From Chamaecyparis obtusa (Eukaryota > Streptophyta > Pinopsida > Cupressales > Cupressaceae), in NCBI GenBank assembly GCA_027943335.1, contig BSBK01007027.1, positions 1 through 64,000 of the forward strand: 64,000 nucleotides of DNA. Reading direction: 5' to 3'. A program made the position numbers and the translations under genes. A model generated the notes under the pieces. It was not told the DNA's origin, did not search any database, and saw only the letters and a program-made list of their open reading frames with translations. Every line of letters starts with the position of its first letter. Position 1 is the first letter of the stretch. Of the stretch, positions 1-12,439 are shown in pieces.

Positions 1-42
1 GTATGTATGTTATGTATGTATGTATGTATGTATGTATGTATA
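1..42. repeat. GTAT tetranucleotide microsatellite
   Basis: The first ~42 bases are near-perfect tandem GTAT units with one phase slip after the second unit, then alternating TA sequence. It touches the window edge, so the full tract length is unknown. Confidence 0.9.
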
Positions 43-454
43 TTGATATATATTTGATGGTTTAATAGTTTATTATAAAAATAATTTTTAGTTTTGGAGG
101 GCCTTGAAATGTTATTCAAGGAAGAAAATAGTGGGCGGTATGTCATGGGGGAGGGGTGCACTATTTTGGATTTTTAGACCCTGGTCACATGGTTTTCTAG
201 CCTCATGGAGCTTAAGTTTACATCCTTTATTTTATTTTTGGCAAATTAATTTTTCTAGTAGTTAAAAAAGTTTCACCAATAATTTTGTTTTGGAGGAGGA
301 TTAATTTTATAAAGTGACAAAATTCTTTTTTGTTATAACATTTTCTCCTTAACTAAAAATTGGGTTCTTCTTTATACAAAATTCCATATTTTTCATCACG
401 GATCTAATGAACACACTCACAGGCTATCATTATAAAGTGTCATTTTGAGTGTTT

Positions 455-1022
455 TTTTAGGGATTGGTTGCAAACAAATCCTATAAAGTTCCAAAAATGG
501 GGGGGAGAAATAATAAAGGGGGTGTGGTGTGTTTCGTATTTTTAAATTTTGTTGGTTCAAGTGATCACATCTCTCACATATTATCAAACTTCCATTTGAT
601 TATTTTACAAAACCCTCCTAATAAATAAAAAATCAAATGGGATATTGTGGAAGTATAAGCAAATAGTAGAAGAATGTTGATTGTTTTAAATTGAGGAAAT
701 GAAACAAATTATTCTTAGTCATGATATTTCCATTTTTAGTATTCTTTTGGGTTTAGTTGCAAAGAACTCCTATAAGTGCCAAAAATAAGGGGGGGGAAAG
801 GTTATCAACGGGGTTGGACGTGTTTTCTATTTTAATTTTTTTTTTTTGTTCAAAGTGATCATGTCTCTCACAAATATTCCCTTCCATTGAGTTTTCTCAA
901 AAACCCTTCAAATAAATAAAAAATCAATGTGGATATTGTGGAAAGTATAAGAATAAAAGAGAAGAATGTTGGTTCGTAAAATTGAGGAAATGCAAAAAAT
1001 CTTCTTTATCATGGTATTTCCT
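455..1022. repeat. Diverged tandem duplication (two ~0.28-kb units)
   Basis: Two units, about 455-732 and 747-1022, follow one another in the same orientation. Both start with a segment reading TTGCAAA...CCTATAA, continue through a G-run, a block containing GTGATCA and TCTCTCACA, then TAAATAAAAAATCAA, GGATATTGTGGAA and AGAAGAATGTTG, and end near ATTTCC. They differ by many substitutions and small indels, so the duplication is old. No coding potential is visible. Confidence 0.8.
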
Positions 1023-2727
1023 TACCTAATTCTCCAACTAATATAGAAGCATAATCTAGTCTCACTTGGAAAATCTAGTGAGACACCATCACTTGTTGCT
1101 AAATCTGAATCTGTAGTTTACTCATTCATGAGTTCCCATAGATTCTTTTCATCAGTTATTTTTATGACAATACCAAATCCACTACATTTGGATGCATATC
1201 TTTTAGACATGAAATCTTTTCTTCTGTAATCCCATTTTGGACATTTGGATGATATCATTAGGCACATTCACTTTCTATTTTGTGCTAACTCTCATGAAAG
1301 TTTAATCATAATTTCCTTCTTTAGATATTTCTCTTTACCTTCCTACATCATCTCCTATCATGACTAATTGCGTAGATATTCATGAGTTATGATATCAAGC
1401 TGAACTATCCTATCTGTAGTAGTATAAGATTCACATTGGTCCATACATCACCAAATATCCATGCTCATTATTCCATAATATTTTCCTGGTACATGATTCA
1501 TCACACAAGAACATTGGATTGGAGATCTTTGAGAATAAGCAAAGACATCACTTACATTATTTCAATCTTTGTGTTATGTGAAGCATTCAAATACATTCAT
1601 CTTTCTTCCTACATACTCCTATCCAAAATGGGAAGTAATATTGCACACATTTATGATATTATTCTTCCTAAGGAGAGGTATTTTTTTCAATGTTCATGGA
1701 TCATCTTTAGCATCCAATATCAAACATCCACTAACACTAGATGGGGTTCATGACTTCATTTATTCTAGGGGAGTCATATGATCTTCTATACTTTCTCTCC
1801 TATGGGGAGAAGATTAATTGTACATTATGGTAGTAGAGTACTTGGATTTTATCATGAGTCCTCTATCTATCACACGTCTTCTTCACTTGTACATGTCATT
1901 ACATCTTATCTCTTTTTTTGAGGAAATTTTTTTCCCCTAGGTTTTCCTTGGTTTATGATATTATGAGAGATTTCATTTTACATGGGTACCTCACCACACT
2001 AGAGCTAAGACTCATTTATAATTTCTCCTCCTAAGTTATTCTTAATGGATGGCATTAGTGTTATTTAATATAGTTTAACTTATGCTTATTAAGCCTACTT
2101 AGTGATATATGTTCATTTGACACTTGTCTACACAAGTCATCATCTTTTATGAGTCTAATAGAGATGTATTGAGTCTACTAGAGACATGGTCTATTTCATT
2201 TTTAACATATCATCCTAGTTTCTTGGGAGGTTTTTCTAGCACTTTGGTTCTTTCCTCCTTTTGTGCTTGGACTTGGTTGCATCCTCACCTCTATATGTAC
2301 TTTTCTTCCATAATGAATAAATAGTCGACTTTGGGCTCAATTTATGTGTTGCTTGTGTTTTATTTTACCTCTATTAGATCTTAGAAATTTTACAATAATT
2401 CAAAAAATAAGGGTGCATTGGACTGCACATTTAAATTTGGAACTTTTAACCTCCATAGAATATTATTATTACTATTCATTTTTTCTACTTAGAGGCTTTG
2501 ATTTATGAATAACTTTGTACAATGTCAGGTCAATGACCTCCTTATAGAAAACATATGTTAGCTATTTTCAAAAGAAAAATTATTCAATTATAACCTCAAG
2601 AAAAATATGAGAACTTATAATGGCCACTTCTAACTAACCAAAAAGTAAACAAATTATTTTGATACATAGTTGTGAACCACCATGCATACATATGAGTTGA
2701 TTCTTCATGCTCACTTGTATAAGTACA
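1023..2727. other. Non-coding interval, nothing recognised
   Basis: AT-rich sequence with only short open frames (the longest is 123 codons at 1382-1753). None shows a recognisable domain or a codon pattern unlike the background. I see no repeat or element boundary in it. Confidence 0.6.
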
Positions 2728-2732
2728 CAATG
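2728..2732. repeat. Left target-site duplication CAATG
   Basis: CAATG lies immediately left of the left LTR and again immediately right of the right LTR (9075-9079). A 5-bp duplication is what gypsy integrase produces, and it fixes both outer ends of the element. Confidence 0.85.
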
Positions 2733-3576
2733 TGATTAACGGTGCTCCCCTTAATACCACAAACACTTAACAGAAATAGAGAAACAACAACAATAATATG
2801 CAAGAATAGAAAATTGGCTTCTTATTATCTCCACAAATTTGGACAAACTTTCCAGAATTACAATAAGCAAAGCCACAATGGGCATTCCCTTACAATATTT
2901 TGTAGGACAAAGCCTCGAGTCAATACCCAGATCTACTACCCAGAACTGCCCTAGACAATCACTAACGAGCCTTCTTAATATAGGCAATTTCCACCGCCCG
3001 AGAAGGTTCCAGAAATTTAGCCCTAAGGGCCGACCCAACTTAGAATTATTTTATTTTTCAATTTATTACATCAAAGTCAGCTCAAAATAACTTTTGAAAC
3101 CCGAACAGAAATTTTGAAGGAAAATTATTTTCTACCATTTCAGGTGGCCTGACTTCCAGAGACCATAAGTCATCACCAGTTGACCTGATTGACTATTATA
3201 ACCCCCATTTCAGAAATGCCACGAAGCACTCTACAGGCTTGACCCATGCAAGGCACCCATCACCTAATTTTTTTGACCTCATCCGGGGCCTCTAAAGCCT
3301 TCAAAACTGAGTTCAAAGCTTTTGTACCCTACTGCCAATACTGAAAATCTTCAATATCTTCAAAACTAGACCTGATCTAGCCATGAAACTTTGCTGGCAG
3401 GCTGATATGACTGAGGTGAACCTCCACATGTAAAATTAGAACATTCTGAGATCGTAAGACCAACTTACTAAAAATAGCAAGTTTCCATAAATAGCAACTC
3501 TGCACAAGATAGCCCTTATTGAATACAAAAAACAAAAATATTTTTTTGGGTGATGCAAGATTGTGCTCCTGCATTA
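2733..3576 (-). repeat. 3' LTR of the chromovirus
   Basis: Aligns along its length with 8220-9074. The plus-strand left end is TGATTAACGG, where the other LTR has TGATGAAGGG. The right end reads GCATTA where the other LTR has GCATCA, so one terminal dinucleotide is mutated. It also lacks a ~15-bp segment that the 5' LTR has just inside this end. Confidence 0.9.
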
Positions 3577-3654
3577 GACAGCCGAGGTAATTTGAGAAGT
3601 GACCCTATCATGACTCAGGTGTGCAGAGGAAAACCAAGATGGTTAACCTCCTCC

Positions 3655-3800
3655 TTTGTTAGCCCATGATGAATCTTCAATAGGTCATCCTTTCATTTGA
3701 CCAAATACTCTTCATATGTCCTGTTCCTTGTGCTTCTACCAACACAACTATCCAGTATGTCTTCAATCTCCTTGATATCTGAATTGGTTGCTGGAATACT
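3655..3800 (-). pseudogene. Integrase C-terminal chromodomain, with a nonsense codon
   Basis: Minus-strand translation reads IEDILDSCVGRSTRNRTYEE followed by YLVK, a stop and KDD. This matches the chromodomain at the integrase C-terminus of chromoviruses (typical form: I-L-D-x-R...Y-x-x-Y-L-V-K-W-K). The conserved Trp after YLVK is replaced by TGA at 3695-3693, consistent with one TGG-to-TGA change. In this family the domain binds modified histone tails and directs integration; that role is family knowledge. Confidence 0.75.
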
Positions 3801-6800
3801 CCACTGTGCTACTGCAACCTCATTTTCAACACCTCCTTCATGATACTCTGTCAAATCTGAAATGTTAAACACTGGTGAAATATTTAGCTCACTAGGAAAT
3901 TCTACCTCATATGCATTTCCCCTGAATCATGCTTCTTCAATATCTTACATGGTCAAAACTTCTTTATTTTTACACTTTTTATAAGTGACCAACTGGAAAT
4001 CACTACTTCTACAAATGAACCATGACTTCATCGCCAACCTGAAATTCCTTATGCATCCTTTTCTCATCTACCTTAGCCTTATATTGTTCATTCATCTTGG
4101 TAATATGCTTCCTCACCTCCTCATGGATGTTCTTCAAGTGTTTTGCAAAATCCTCAGCTTTAGCACTACTTATCTTCTCCTTTATCTATCTTTCTCAATT
4201 CAGATGCATTTCTTGGACTACTTCCATATACAATCTAGAATGGTGATTTACCAGTGCTCCTATTGAAAAAAATTATTATATGTAAATTCTACCTGTGGTA
4301 AAATCAAATCCCATTCTATTGGCTTATCTCCAACCAAACATCTCAGTAGATTTCCCAAACTTCTATTCACCACCTCTGTCTATCCATCGGGCTGTGGATG
4401 ATGTGATGAACTGAACTTCAAATCTATCTTCAACTTCTTCCACAATGTCCACCAAAAATATCCAACAAACTTAGTATCTCGATCTGAAACTATGGTCTTT
4501 GGCAAACTATGTAGTCTCACCACTTCTTTGAAAAATAATTCTGCTACATGAACAACATCATTGGTCTTCTTGTAGGGAATGAAATGTTTCATCTTTGAAA
4601 ATCTATCAACCACCACAAAAATTGAATCATGTCCCCCGCTGTGTCCTTGGTAAACCAAGAACAAAGTCCATACTGATATCCTCCCAAGGCTTCTCTGGTA
4701 TAGGCAATGGCTGATACAACCTTGTATTCTGCTTCACTCCTTTTGCCATTTGACATACTCTGCAACTCTGTACAAACTTTTTCACATCTTGCTACAATTC
4801 TGGCCAATAATAATTTTCACTAACCAAAGCAAGGGTTTTATCACGACCAAAATGTCCCACCAATCCTCCACTATGCTTCTCCTTGATGAGATTCTCCCTC
4901 ATAGAACTTCATGGAATGCACAACTGACTCCCTCTAAATAGCATATCATCCTGGATGATGAAATCTAACCATTTCATCCTGTCTAGAGTAACAGGTTCTG
5001 TACAAGCTTACCAAGCTTCACCAAAATCAAGATCCTCTGGATACAAATTTTTGAGTTCCTTGCACCCAACCACCTCAATCTGCATCTCTGTCAACAATAG
5101 TTTCCTTCTGCTAAGAGCATCTGCAACTCTGTTAGACTTTCCACTTCTTTGTTTCAAAACAAATGTATAACTCTGCAAAAACTCAACCCATTTCAAATGC
5201 CTCTGATTCAACTTTTCTTGACTATTCAAATATTACAAAGCTTGATGATCAGTATACAAAACAAAATTCTTAGGAAGTAGATAGTGTCTCCACTTCTTTA
5301 ATGCCTGAACTATAGCATAAAATTTCTGATCATAGACAGAATATTTTCTCTTGGCATCATTTAACTTCTCACTGAAATAAGCAGCAAGTTTACCTTCTTG
5401 GCTCATAACAGCTCCTATTGCAGTACCACTAGCATCACAATCTACTTGAAACACCTTATTAAAATCTAGAAGTGCTAAAATAGGTTGTTCTGTAACTTTT
5501 TGTTTCAACAATTGAAAACTCTTTTCTGCCCCATTAGTCCACTTAAACTCTTTTCTATCCCCTCTCATTATTTCAGTCAAGGGTCCACAAATATTGCTAA
5601 AATTTTTGTAAAAGCTAGCCAAACCATGAAAAGATCTTACCTCAGTAGTACTCCTTGGAGTAGGCCATTCAAGGATAGCCTATACCTTCTCTGGGTCTAT
5701 TTTTAGACCTTTTGTTGAAACTACAAATCCCAAATACACTAACTCTTTCTTCACAAAACTGCACTTCTTCGAATTAATCAACAATTTCTCATCTCTCAAT
5801 TTCTCAAACACCATACGAATATGCATCATATGTTCCTCTAATGTCTTGCTAAAAATCAAAATATCATCTAGGTAAACAATGACAAACTTACCTAGAAATT
5901 CTTTCAGAACCTCGTTCATGAGCTGCATGAAAGTGCTCGGTGCATTGGTTAGCCCAAAAGGCATGACTAACCACTCATACAATCCTTCCTTTGTCTTGAA
6001 GGTAGTTTTCCATTCATCTCCTTCTCTGATTTGAATCTGGTGATATCCACTCTTCAGATCTATCTTTGAGAAATACACAGCTCCACTCAAACAATCCATA
6101 ATATCATCCATTCATGGCAATGGAAACCTATACTTGATTGTGATCTTATTTATTCCTCTAGAATCTGTACACATCCTCCACTCTCCATTCTTCTTTGGTG
6201 CTAATACCGCTGGTATAGCACAGGGACTTAGACTCTCTTGAATCAACCCCTTCTACAATAACTCATGTACTTGTCTGTTCAACTCTTCACTTTCTGCTGG
6301 TGTCATTTTGTGTGCTGCCTTGTTTGGAAAACTAGCTCTTAGAATCAAATCCATCTGATGACTGATCTTCCTTACCAGTGGTAATCCATCAGGTACATTA
6401 TCAGATACAATATCCTGAAACTTATTCAACAAATCTGCAACGTCTACAGGTACATCCTCTACTTCTTCTTTACCAACTTTTATAATTAAAGAAAAACACA
6501 CATGCTCATGCCTCATACCATCTAGGAATTTTCTTCCATCAACAAATGTTATTCTTGCATTACTACATACGTTTTCTTCGGTCTCCTTCAATGGCTTTAG
6601 CTTATGTCACACTCCATCTTTTATCAGGGAATAGGTATTCACATGACCATCATGTACAACACATCTGTCAAACTACCATGGTCTACCCAATAACATATGA
6701 CATGCATCCATAGAGATGATATAACATAGTACCTCATCTTGGTACCCGCCGATCTTGAACTTTACTAGGCACTGTTCACTGACCATGACCTTGTGGTCAT

Positions 6801-6990
6801 CCTACACGCAGGTAATCTGATATGGATGTCAGTGTTTCTATCTCTTGAGCTTCAACTTTGTCACCATCTCTTCTAACACCAAATTGTCAGTGCTTCCACT
6901 ATCAATAATCACATCACAACATTTACCCTCACACTTGCATCGAGTGCGAAATAGGCTCCTCCTTTGTTCAGGTTCATTCTCACCACTCAC
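3801..6990 (-). pseudogene. Chromovirus pol (protease-RT-RNase H-integrase)
   Basis: The protease begins with VIIDSGSTDNLV (Asp at ~6903); a frameshift follows near 6838. Reverse transcriptase spans roughly 6400-5690, with [23 protein letters not shown] and catalytic YLDD at 5874-5863. RNase H (about 5470-5230) keeps the first Asp (VDCDAS) and YTDHQAL, but the catalytic Glu of the usual YDxE(L/F)YA motif is Lys (codon 5325-5323). Integrase begins with an H2C2 finger near 4850 and has [12 protein letters not shown] and IVSDRDTKF; after HHPQPDG the expected Gln is a TAG stop near 4380. A frameshift lies near 4640. All domains of a functional pol were once present; none is intact as one frame. 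Confidence 0.9.
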
Positions 6991-7079
6991 TAAGACTCTT
7001 CTGTTAATTAGCATTTTTCCTCTTTCAGCATCTTCAAAATTTGATGATCTAGCATCTTCATCTACATGTACAACTCTGG

Positions 7080-8118
7080 CCGGGCCTTCATTTCTCCTAT
7101 TTGTTCTGCCTTGGCACTGAGGACATTCAAATGCCCTGTGACCTTCTTCTCCATAGTGAAAACATTTTTCACGGAAGCCTCCTCTTCCAGATCCTTGTCC
7201 TCTTCCTCTTCCTCTCTGATCTCTATTACTCTGATCCTGGAAGTGATTGGAATCATTTCCTCTCTGATTTTGACTACTACTGGCCTCATCCTTCTTTTTT
7301 GGATATTCATTTTGGCCACCATATGACCGTCTGCCAGATCTTCCACCATGACCTCTTCCATTTTGTCTGCTCTCAAACTTCTTGTTCAACTTTTCCTCTA
7401 CTTTTAGGGCAAACTGGTATGCCTCCTCAATACTGTTCATTCGAACCAGATTCAACTCCTCCTAAATGCTTGGCCTTAACCCATTAAGGTATCGGGTAAC
7501 TTTCTCCTTATCAGCTTCTGCATGGCCTGTCCTGATGAGGAGTCGATATAACTCCTCTATATACTCCTGAACAGATCTTCCTGCTTGCTTCAAACTTTGC
7601 ATTTTCTTTAGTAGGTCAAGCTCATAATCAACAAGAATTAACTGTCACTTCAATTTATCCAGCATCCGATCCCATCTTGTGATTTTATCTTTCCCTCTTC
7701 TATTTCACTCCAACTAAATTTCTTGCCACCAGATCTTCGCATGACCTTTCAATCTAGCCTTCGCAAATTTGACTCTATCAGGATCCTCAACATCTTCGTA
7801 CTCAAAATATTCCTCACATTTATTGATCCAGTCAATTAATTCCTCTGGGTTAAGATTTCCAAAAAATGTAGGAACCTCAATCTTAGGTCTTTTCCCAATC
7901 TTGGAAATTGCCCAAAAAAGTCTTTCTTCCTCCTGGTTCACAATTTTAGCTTCTCCTTCTTGATATTCTTCTTCGGCTTCATCCTCGCTTTCGTCTCTGA
8001 CATTAAGATTCATTCCTTTGTGAATCTCTTCTTACAATGCTTGCACTTGTCTCTGCAGCTCTCTAACCTCAGGTGTCATAGCACCAGCTCTTCCACCACA
8101 TTCTCTTTGTGGAGGCAT
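7080..8118 (-). pseudogene. Chromovirus gag, stop-interrupted
   Basis: The start is the ATG at 8118, about 90 bp inside the primer site, reading MPPQRECGGRAG. A TAA interrupts at 8034-8032 where QVQAL-stop-EEIHKG suggests a lost Gln. The retrotransposon gag domain follows (KIEVPTFFGNLNPEELIDWI, then GHAKIWWQEI near 7720), with further stops between 7714 and 7456. A Gly/Arg-rich linker leads to a zinc knuckle at 7164-7123 reading CFHYGEEGHRAFEC. The second Cys of CX2CX4HX4C is Tyr, so zinc binding is probably lost. Confidence 0.88.
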
Positions 8119-8205
8119 TTTCGTGATGCGCATTGAAACCCTAACCATGGTCCTGGTGCAAACTGCCTCACAGTCGGTGATCTATTTACACACTCATGAA
8201 CTCCT

Positions 8206-8217
8206 GCTCTGATACCA
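8206..8217 (-). promoter_or_regulatory. Primer binding site (initiator tRNA-Met)
   Basis: The minus strand reads TGGTATCAGAGC, the exact complement of the plant initiator tRNA-Met 3' end. It starts two bases inside the 5' LTR. This is the usual primer for plant chromoviruses and copia elements, and it sets the LTR edge at 8220. Confidence 0.92.
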
Positions 8218-8219
8218 CT

Positions 8220-9074
8220 TGATGAAGGGTGCTCCCCTTAATATCACAAACACTTAATAGAAATAGAGAAACAACAACAATAATATGCAAGAACAGAAAA
8301 TTGGCTTCTTATTATCTCCACAAATGTGGAATTACAAACTTTCAGAATTACAATATGCAAAGCCACATGGGCATTCCCTTACAATATTCTGTAGGACAAA
8401 GCCTCGAGTCAATACCCAGATCTACTACCCAGAACTGCCCTAGACAACACTACGAGCCTTCTTTATATAGGCAATTTCACCGCCCGAGAAGGTTCCAGAA
8501 ATTTAGCCCTAAGGGCCGACCCAACTTAGAATTATTTTATTTTTCAATTTATTACATCAAAGTCGGCTCAAAATAACTTTTGAAACCGGAACAAAAATTT
8601 TGAAGGAAAATTATTTTCCGCCATTTCAGGTGGCCTGACTTTCGGAGACCATAAGTCATCACCAGTTGACCCGATTGACTATTATAACCCCATTTCAAAA
8701 ATGCCACGAAGTTCTCTACAGGCCTAACTTGTGCAAAGCACCCATCACCCAATTGTTCAACCTCATCTGGGGCCTCTAAAGCCCTCAAAACTGAGTTTGA
8801 AGTTTCTGTACCCTGCTGCCAATACCGAAAATCTTCAATATCTTCAAAACTAGACCTGATCTAGCCATGAAACTTTGCTAGCAGGCTGATATGACTAAGA
8901 TGAACCTCCACATGTAAAATTTGCACATTCCAAGATCATAAGACCAACTTACTAAAAATAGAGAGTTTCCATAAATAGCAACTCTGCACAAGATAGCCCT
9001 TATTGAATACAAAAATAGAAATATTTTTTTGGGTGATGCAAGATTGCTCTTACACCCAGGATGCTCCTGCATCA
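8220..9074 (-). repeat. 5' LTR of the chromovirus
   Basis: 855 bp with plus-strand ends TG...CA. It directly precedes the primer site in the element's direction and is followed by the CAATG target duplication. A plus-strand open frame of 115 codons inside it (8229-8576) is also present, broken, in the other LTR and has no protein signature. Confidence 0.92.
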
Positions 9075-9079
9075 CAATG
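9075..9079. repeat. Right target-site duplication CAATG
   Basis: Second copy of the 5-bp duplication at 2728-2732. Confidence 0.85.
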
Positions 9080-10261
9080 TTTAATTATTAAAACACTCTC
9101 GATGTGTTACACTATTTAAAATGAGTATGGTTTGAAGCCAAGAAGAATAAAACATGCTAGCTCATACCTGAAGCCTTATCTCCTATCATATTTCTTTTAT
9201 GATAATGAAAGATTAGTTATCACAAATTCTTTCTTGTTTGCATTGAATTGTATGGAGATATCTATATATATTGGAAAGGACATAAATATGACCTTACATT
9301 CACTAACCACCTAATTATTTTAACTTCATGAGGGTTTCTTCCACTTTGTAATTTGTTGAAGCCTACACAATCTATTTATGCATGTATATGTAAAAATGTA
9401 TACATATCATTTCTATAAAAGGTAATTTAGAGGGTTAAATGAATATAAATAACACATTTTATAGTCCTAAAGATAATAACTTAAATCCATGTTAATATAA
9501 AGTCCAAGGGTTTATAAGAGATTACCTTAAGTTTTCCAAAAAATAGAAGATTTGTTTTACCATTTAATATTAAATTGATATATATAATACCATGTTCGAA
9601 CAAGACTAATAAATTCAAATTCATAATGTTCATTTGGTACTTATCATGCCCATTAATTTTATGTTGGATCGAGGTGCTTCTCTATTAATTTTTTATATAT
9701 TAATTTATTATGGATTTTTATTTAATAGCTCATGAATTGTATGTGAGCACACACATGTGAAGTACTACTAATGGTAACTTGTTTCCTAATTTTAAATTTT
9801 ACCTATTTTAATTTAAGATTGTAGGTTGATGCTATGAATAATTCCTTTATTTTTTGAAATGACCTAATACAAAATATAACCCAATTTAATTGTACCATAA
9901 AATTAATAACCACTCTACTACATTTGGGGCCAAATTTTGATAGAAACTTCTGATGGATGATTTTTTTAATGAATTTGGTGTTTTTTTTGTAATAGGCCCC
10001 AATGGTCTTAGTATTCCAATGGGTTCTAAATAGACAATCAAAATTTTGACAGTTTTGGGGTATAGATGAAAAAAAAAGTAAAATGGCCAAATCATTTTTA
10101 TTTCGATTGCATATGGAAAAGGAGCAGGAGAAAAGGAGCGAAAGATGAGCATGAGAGAAGGTATGTAATTTCTTCATCTTTCAAGCCTCTAGCATCATAT
10201 TTGACCACAAATTTCAAATGCATTGCATTTTATTTGATCCTGATTGCTCTTTGAAATGATC
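9080..10261. other. Non-coding interval, nothing recognised
   Basis: AT-rich sequence. Open frames at 9132-9314 and, on the minus strand, 9803-10177 are short, overlap one another and show no domain. Confidence 0.55.
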
Positions 10262-11852
10262 GCATTCTACTAGTGTCATGCCCTAGCCAGTGCTTTATCT
10301 CTATTAATTGATGTTATTAGAACAACAGAGAGGGGGGGTGAATTAGTTGTTCTCGGGTCAAGATGTATAAAACAAACTTTAAAACTCTTCAGCAAATCAA
10401 ATCTAATAACCAAGAGCTACTCAGTCATTATTGATTGCATAACATAAATATATAATAGTGCAGTCCACTTATCCAATAGCATCTAACTTGTAAAACACAT
10501 AAATGTTCAAACCAAAACATTCACACAAGTATCAACACCAAGATTTATAGTGGAAACCCAATTTGTGAAAAACCACTTTGTAACATGTTACTATTATGTT
10601 CACTCTTATGAAGTGAGCTCAGTAAAAAGCCAACCCTATCAAAGGTTACAAACACACTGTCAGGTGTGACCAGTTAAAGGATTCCAACCACTTTGTTAAA
10701 AGTGCACCTTGTTATAGCACTTACATACACTCCATTAGATTGCAACCTTGTTCAAAGGATTTATACCTATGACTATTAGGTCAACCTCTGTTAAAAGGAT
10801 TTTGACTGATATAATGGTTAGAAAGTAGTAGTAGTATTGATCTGAAAAACATACAACTCACTTTGCAAATATCAGATCCAATTTTGTACACATATGCTGG
10901 CTTATTGACTATGAACCTTTACCATCTCCATCACTAATTTTCTCAAAACTCTCTTCACAAAATCACAACACTTCTCCTTCAGCCTTCTCTTCTTAGACAT
11001 TCAATAACATCAACAATACTTCCAACATCCTCTCTCTTTCAACCTCAACTAAGGTTTCCTTAATGCTTCCTCCATTAGGTCAATACATCTTTTTTCACTT
11101 AATCTCCTTCATAGATCTTAGGGTTAGGTCAGATTCATCGAATCCTTCCTACTTTATGTTCTTCGACAATCCTTCTAGATATATCTCAAATCTCTTAATA
11201 GATTTATAATAAAATGTTTTACAATGCATTAAATGCTTTCATACAATCAAAAAATAAAGTTAACATGTTTTACATAATCTAAGAATTCAATGATGTTAGT
11301 GGAAAATCTGAATTCTCCCACAAATGTAAAATACTGACGGTCAGTCAATACTATGTTCAACTCCTCGATCTTCATTAGAAAGCTCGGTCACCTCAAAAAC
11401 TATTTCCTCGGCTAATACTATCTTCCTCAACAATTAATTGATATTCGGTCAACACTGAATTTACTCAGCATATACTAACTTGGTTGACACTAACATCACT
11501 CGACTTAAACTAGATTTCTTCACTTTTGCTCAGTTAAGCCTACTAGTTTAGTCTTTATTCCTACTTAGATAAACAATACATTGTCTTATCATTGTGCCAC
11601 ATAAACAATTACTCATTGAAGTATCAAGATAACTCAACCTTTCCTTAGGTACTATTGTTACCAACCTTGCCTTTCCCCTTAGAACCAATCAAATAGATAT
11701 AGTACTTTCTTAAATAGAAAAAGTCTTACCAGTTAAGGTTTGGCATCAATGACAATACAACAATTGCTTCAATTGTAATTTCCAACAATTGGTGCTTGTG
11801 CTCAAGGATATCGATTCACTATTTTGAAATGTTTGGATTCATGTTTGTTGAT
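10262..11852. repeat. Dispersed repeat copy A, split by a solo LTR
   Basis: The two halves, 10262-10319 and 11788-11852, join across the solo LTR into a unit that is also found at 11918-12010 (direct) and 13960-14095 (inverted). Shared landmarks are CATGCCCTAGCC, GATGTTATTGG, TGCTTGTGCTCAAGGA and CACTATTTTGAAATGTT. Because copies B and C are uninterrupted, the LTR insertion point can be read directly. Confidence 0.75.
10320..11787 (-). mobile_element. Solo copia-type LTR
   Basis: About 1.47 kb. On the minus strand it begins TGTTGGAAATTAC and ends near a CACCCCCCCTCTCTGTTG motif, which is typical of the 3' end of copia LTRs. The same C-tract motif occurs at 33122-33136 just ahead of a primer site. 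It is colinear with the split LTR at 21960-22267 plus 30400-31610: a block ending CTGT(C/T)AGGTGTGAC lies about 320 bp from the same end in both. No internal region or second LTR is present, so recombination between LTRs probably removed the rest. The left terminal dinucleotide is degraded. Confidence 0.78.
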
Positions 11853-11917
11853 ATTATTGGCACGTTTAATGACACCATTGTATATTGCTGAGATGCTCAC
11901 TCAAATGACCACATTTT

Positions 11918-12010
11918 ATTGCTATCGTGCTCTAGCCCGTGCTTTAAATCCATTATTTGATGTTATTGGTTATCAATTTTTTTTGAAATGTTGACTATGG
12001 TTATCAAATG
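11918..12010 (+). repeat. Dispersed repeat copy B (direct)
   Basis: Reads CTCTAGCCCGTGCTTTAAAT, then TTATTTGATGTTATTGG, then TTTGAAATGTTGACTATGG. It parallels copies A and C but lacks the GTGCTTGTGCTC segment. Confidence 0.7.
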
Positions 12011-12439
12011 GATAGCTCATGAGCTTCTAGCTAGGTGCCATTTGTATTGATAGCTTAGGGCATCAAATGTATTGTATCATTGATAGTTGAGATTGTTAAA
12101 AGGAAATAGGGCAAAGAATGATTTTGATTTATTTTCTCTATTTTGATCCCTAAGTGGCTTACAACCCTAGAGAAGCATATGTAGATTTACAGATGCAGTT
12201 ACAGGATACATAGAAGCCAATAATTCACAAGAAATACATGCATCCAATTTAAATATAAATTCATACAAAGAAATAGGGTCCTCTAATTGCCCAATCATCC
12301 AAACCTTGACTGTCCCCTCAACCAGTGACCCTTCAAAACTGGGTTCTCATGTAATCAGTGAGTGATCCTTCATTCTCCTAGTCTGCCCTGCATCCAAACA
12401 TATTGGAAATACACAATACAATGATAAAAAGTCTTTCAA

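Larger units (their letters stand above)
2733..9074 (-). mobile_element. Ty3/gypsy chromovirus, full-length, degenerate
   Basis: A 6.3-kb LTR retrotransposon on the minus strand. In its own direction it has a 5' LTR (8220-9074), a primer binding site (8206-8217), gag, protease, reverse transcriptase, RNase H, integrase with an H2C2 zinc finger, a C-terminal chromodomain and a 3' LTR (2733-3576). Domain order and the chromodomain place it among plant chromoviruses; I cannot settle the clade by eye. It is flanked by a 5-bp target duplication. The LTRs show 4 mismatches over the first ~100 aligned bases, so insertion is not very recent. Numerous in-frame stops and frameshifts show that it cannot make its own proteins. 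No convincing polypurine tract is visible beside the 3' LTR. Confidence 0.93.

Noticed and set aside
1382..1753. 123-codon plus-strand open frame
   Set aside because: Low-complexity composition, no domain, no repeat partner; consistent with chance in AT-rich DNA.
8229..8576. 115-codon open frame
   Set aside because: Lies wholly inside the chromovirus LTR, and the equivalent frame in the other LTR is broken; not a gene.
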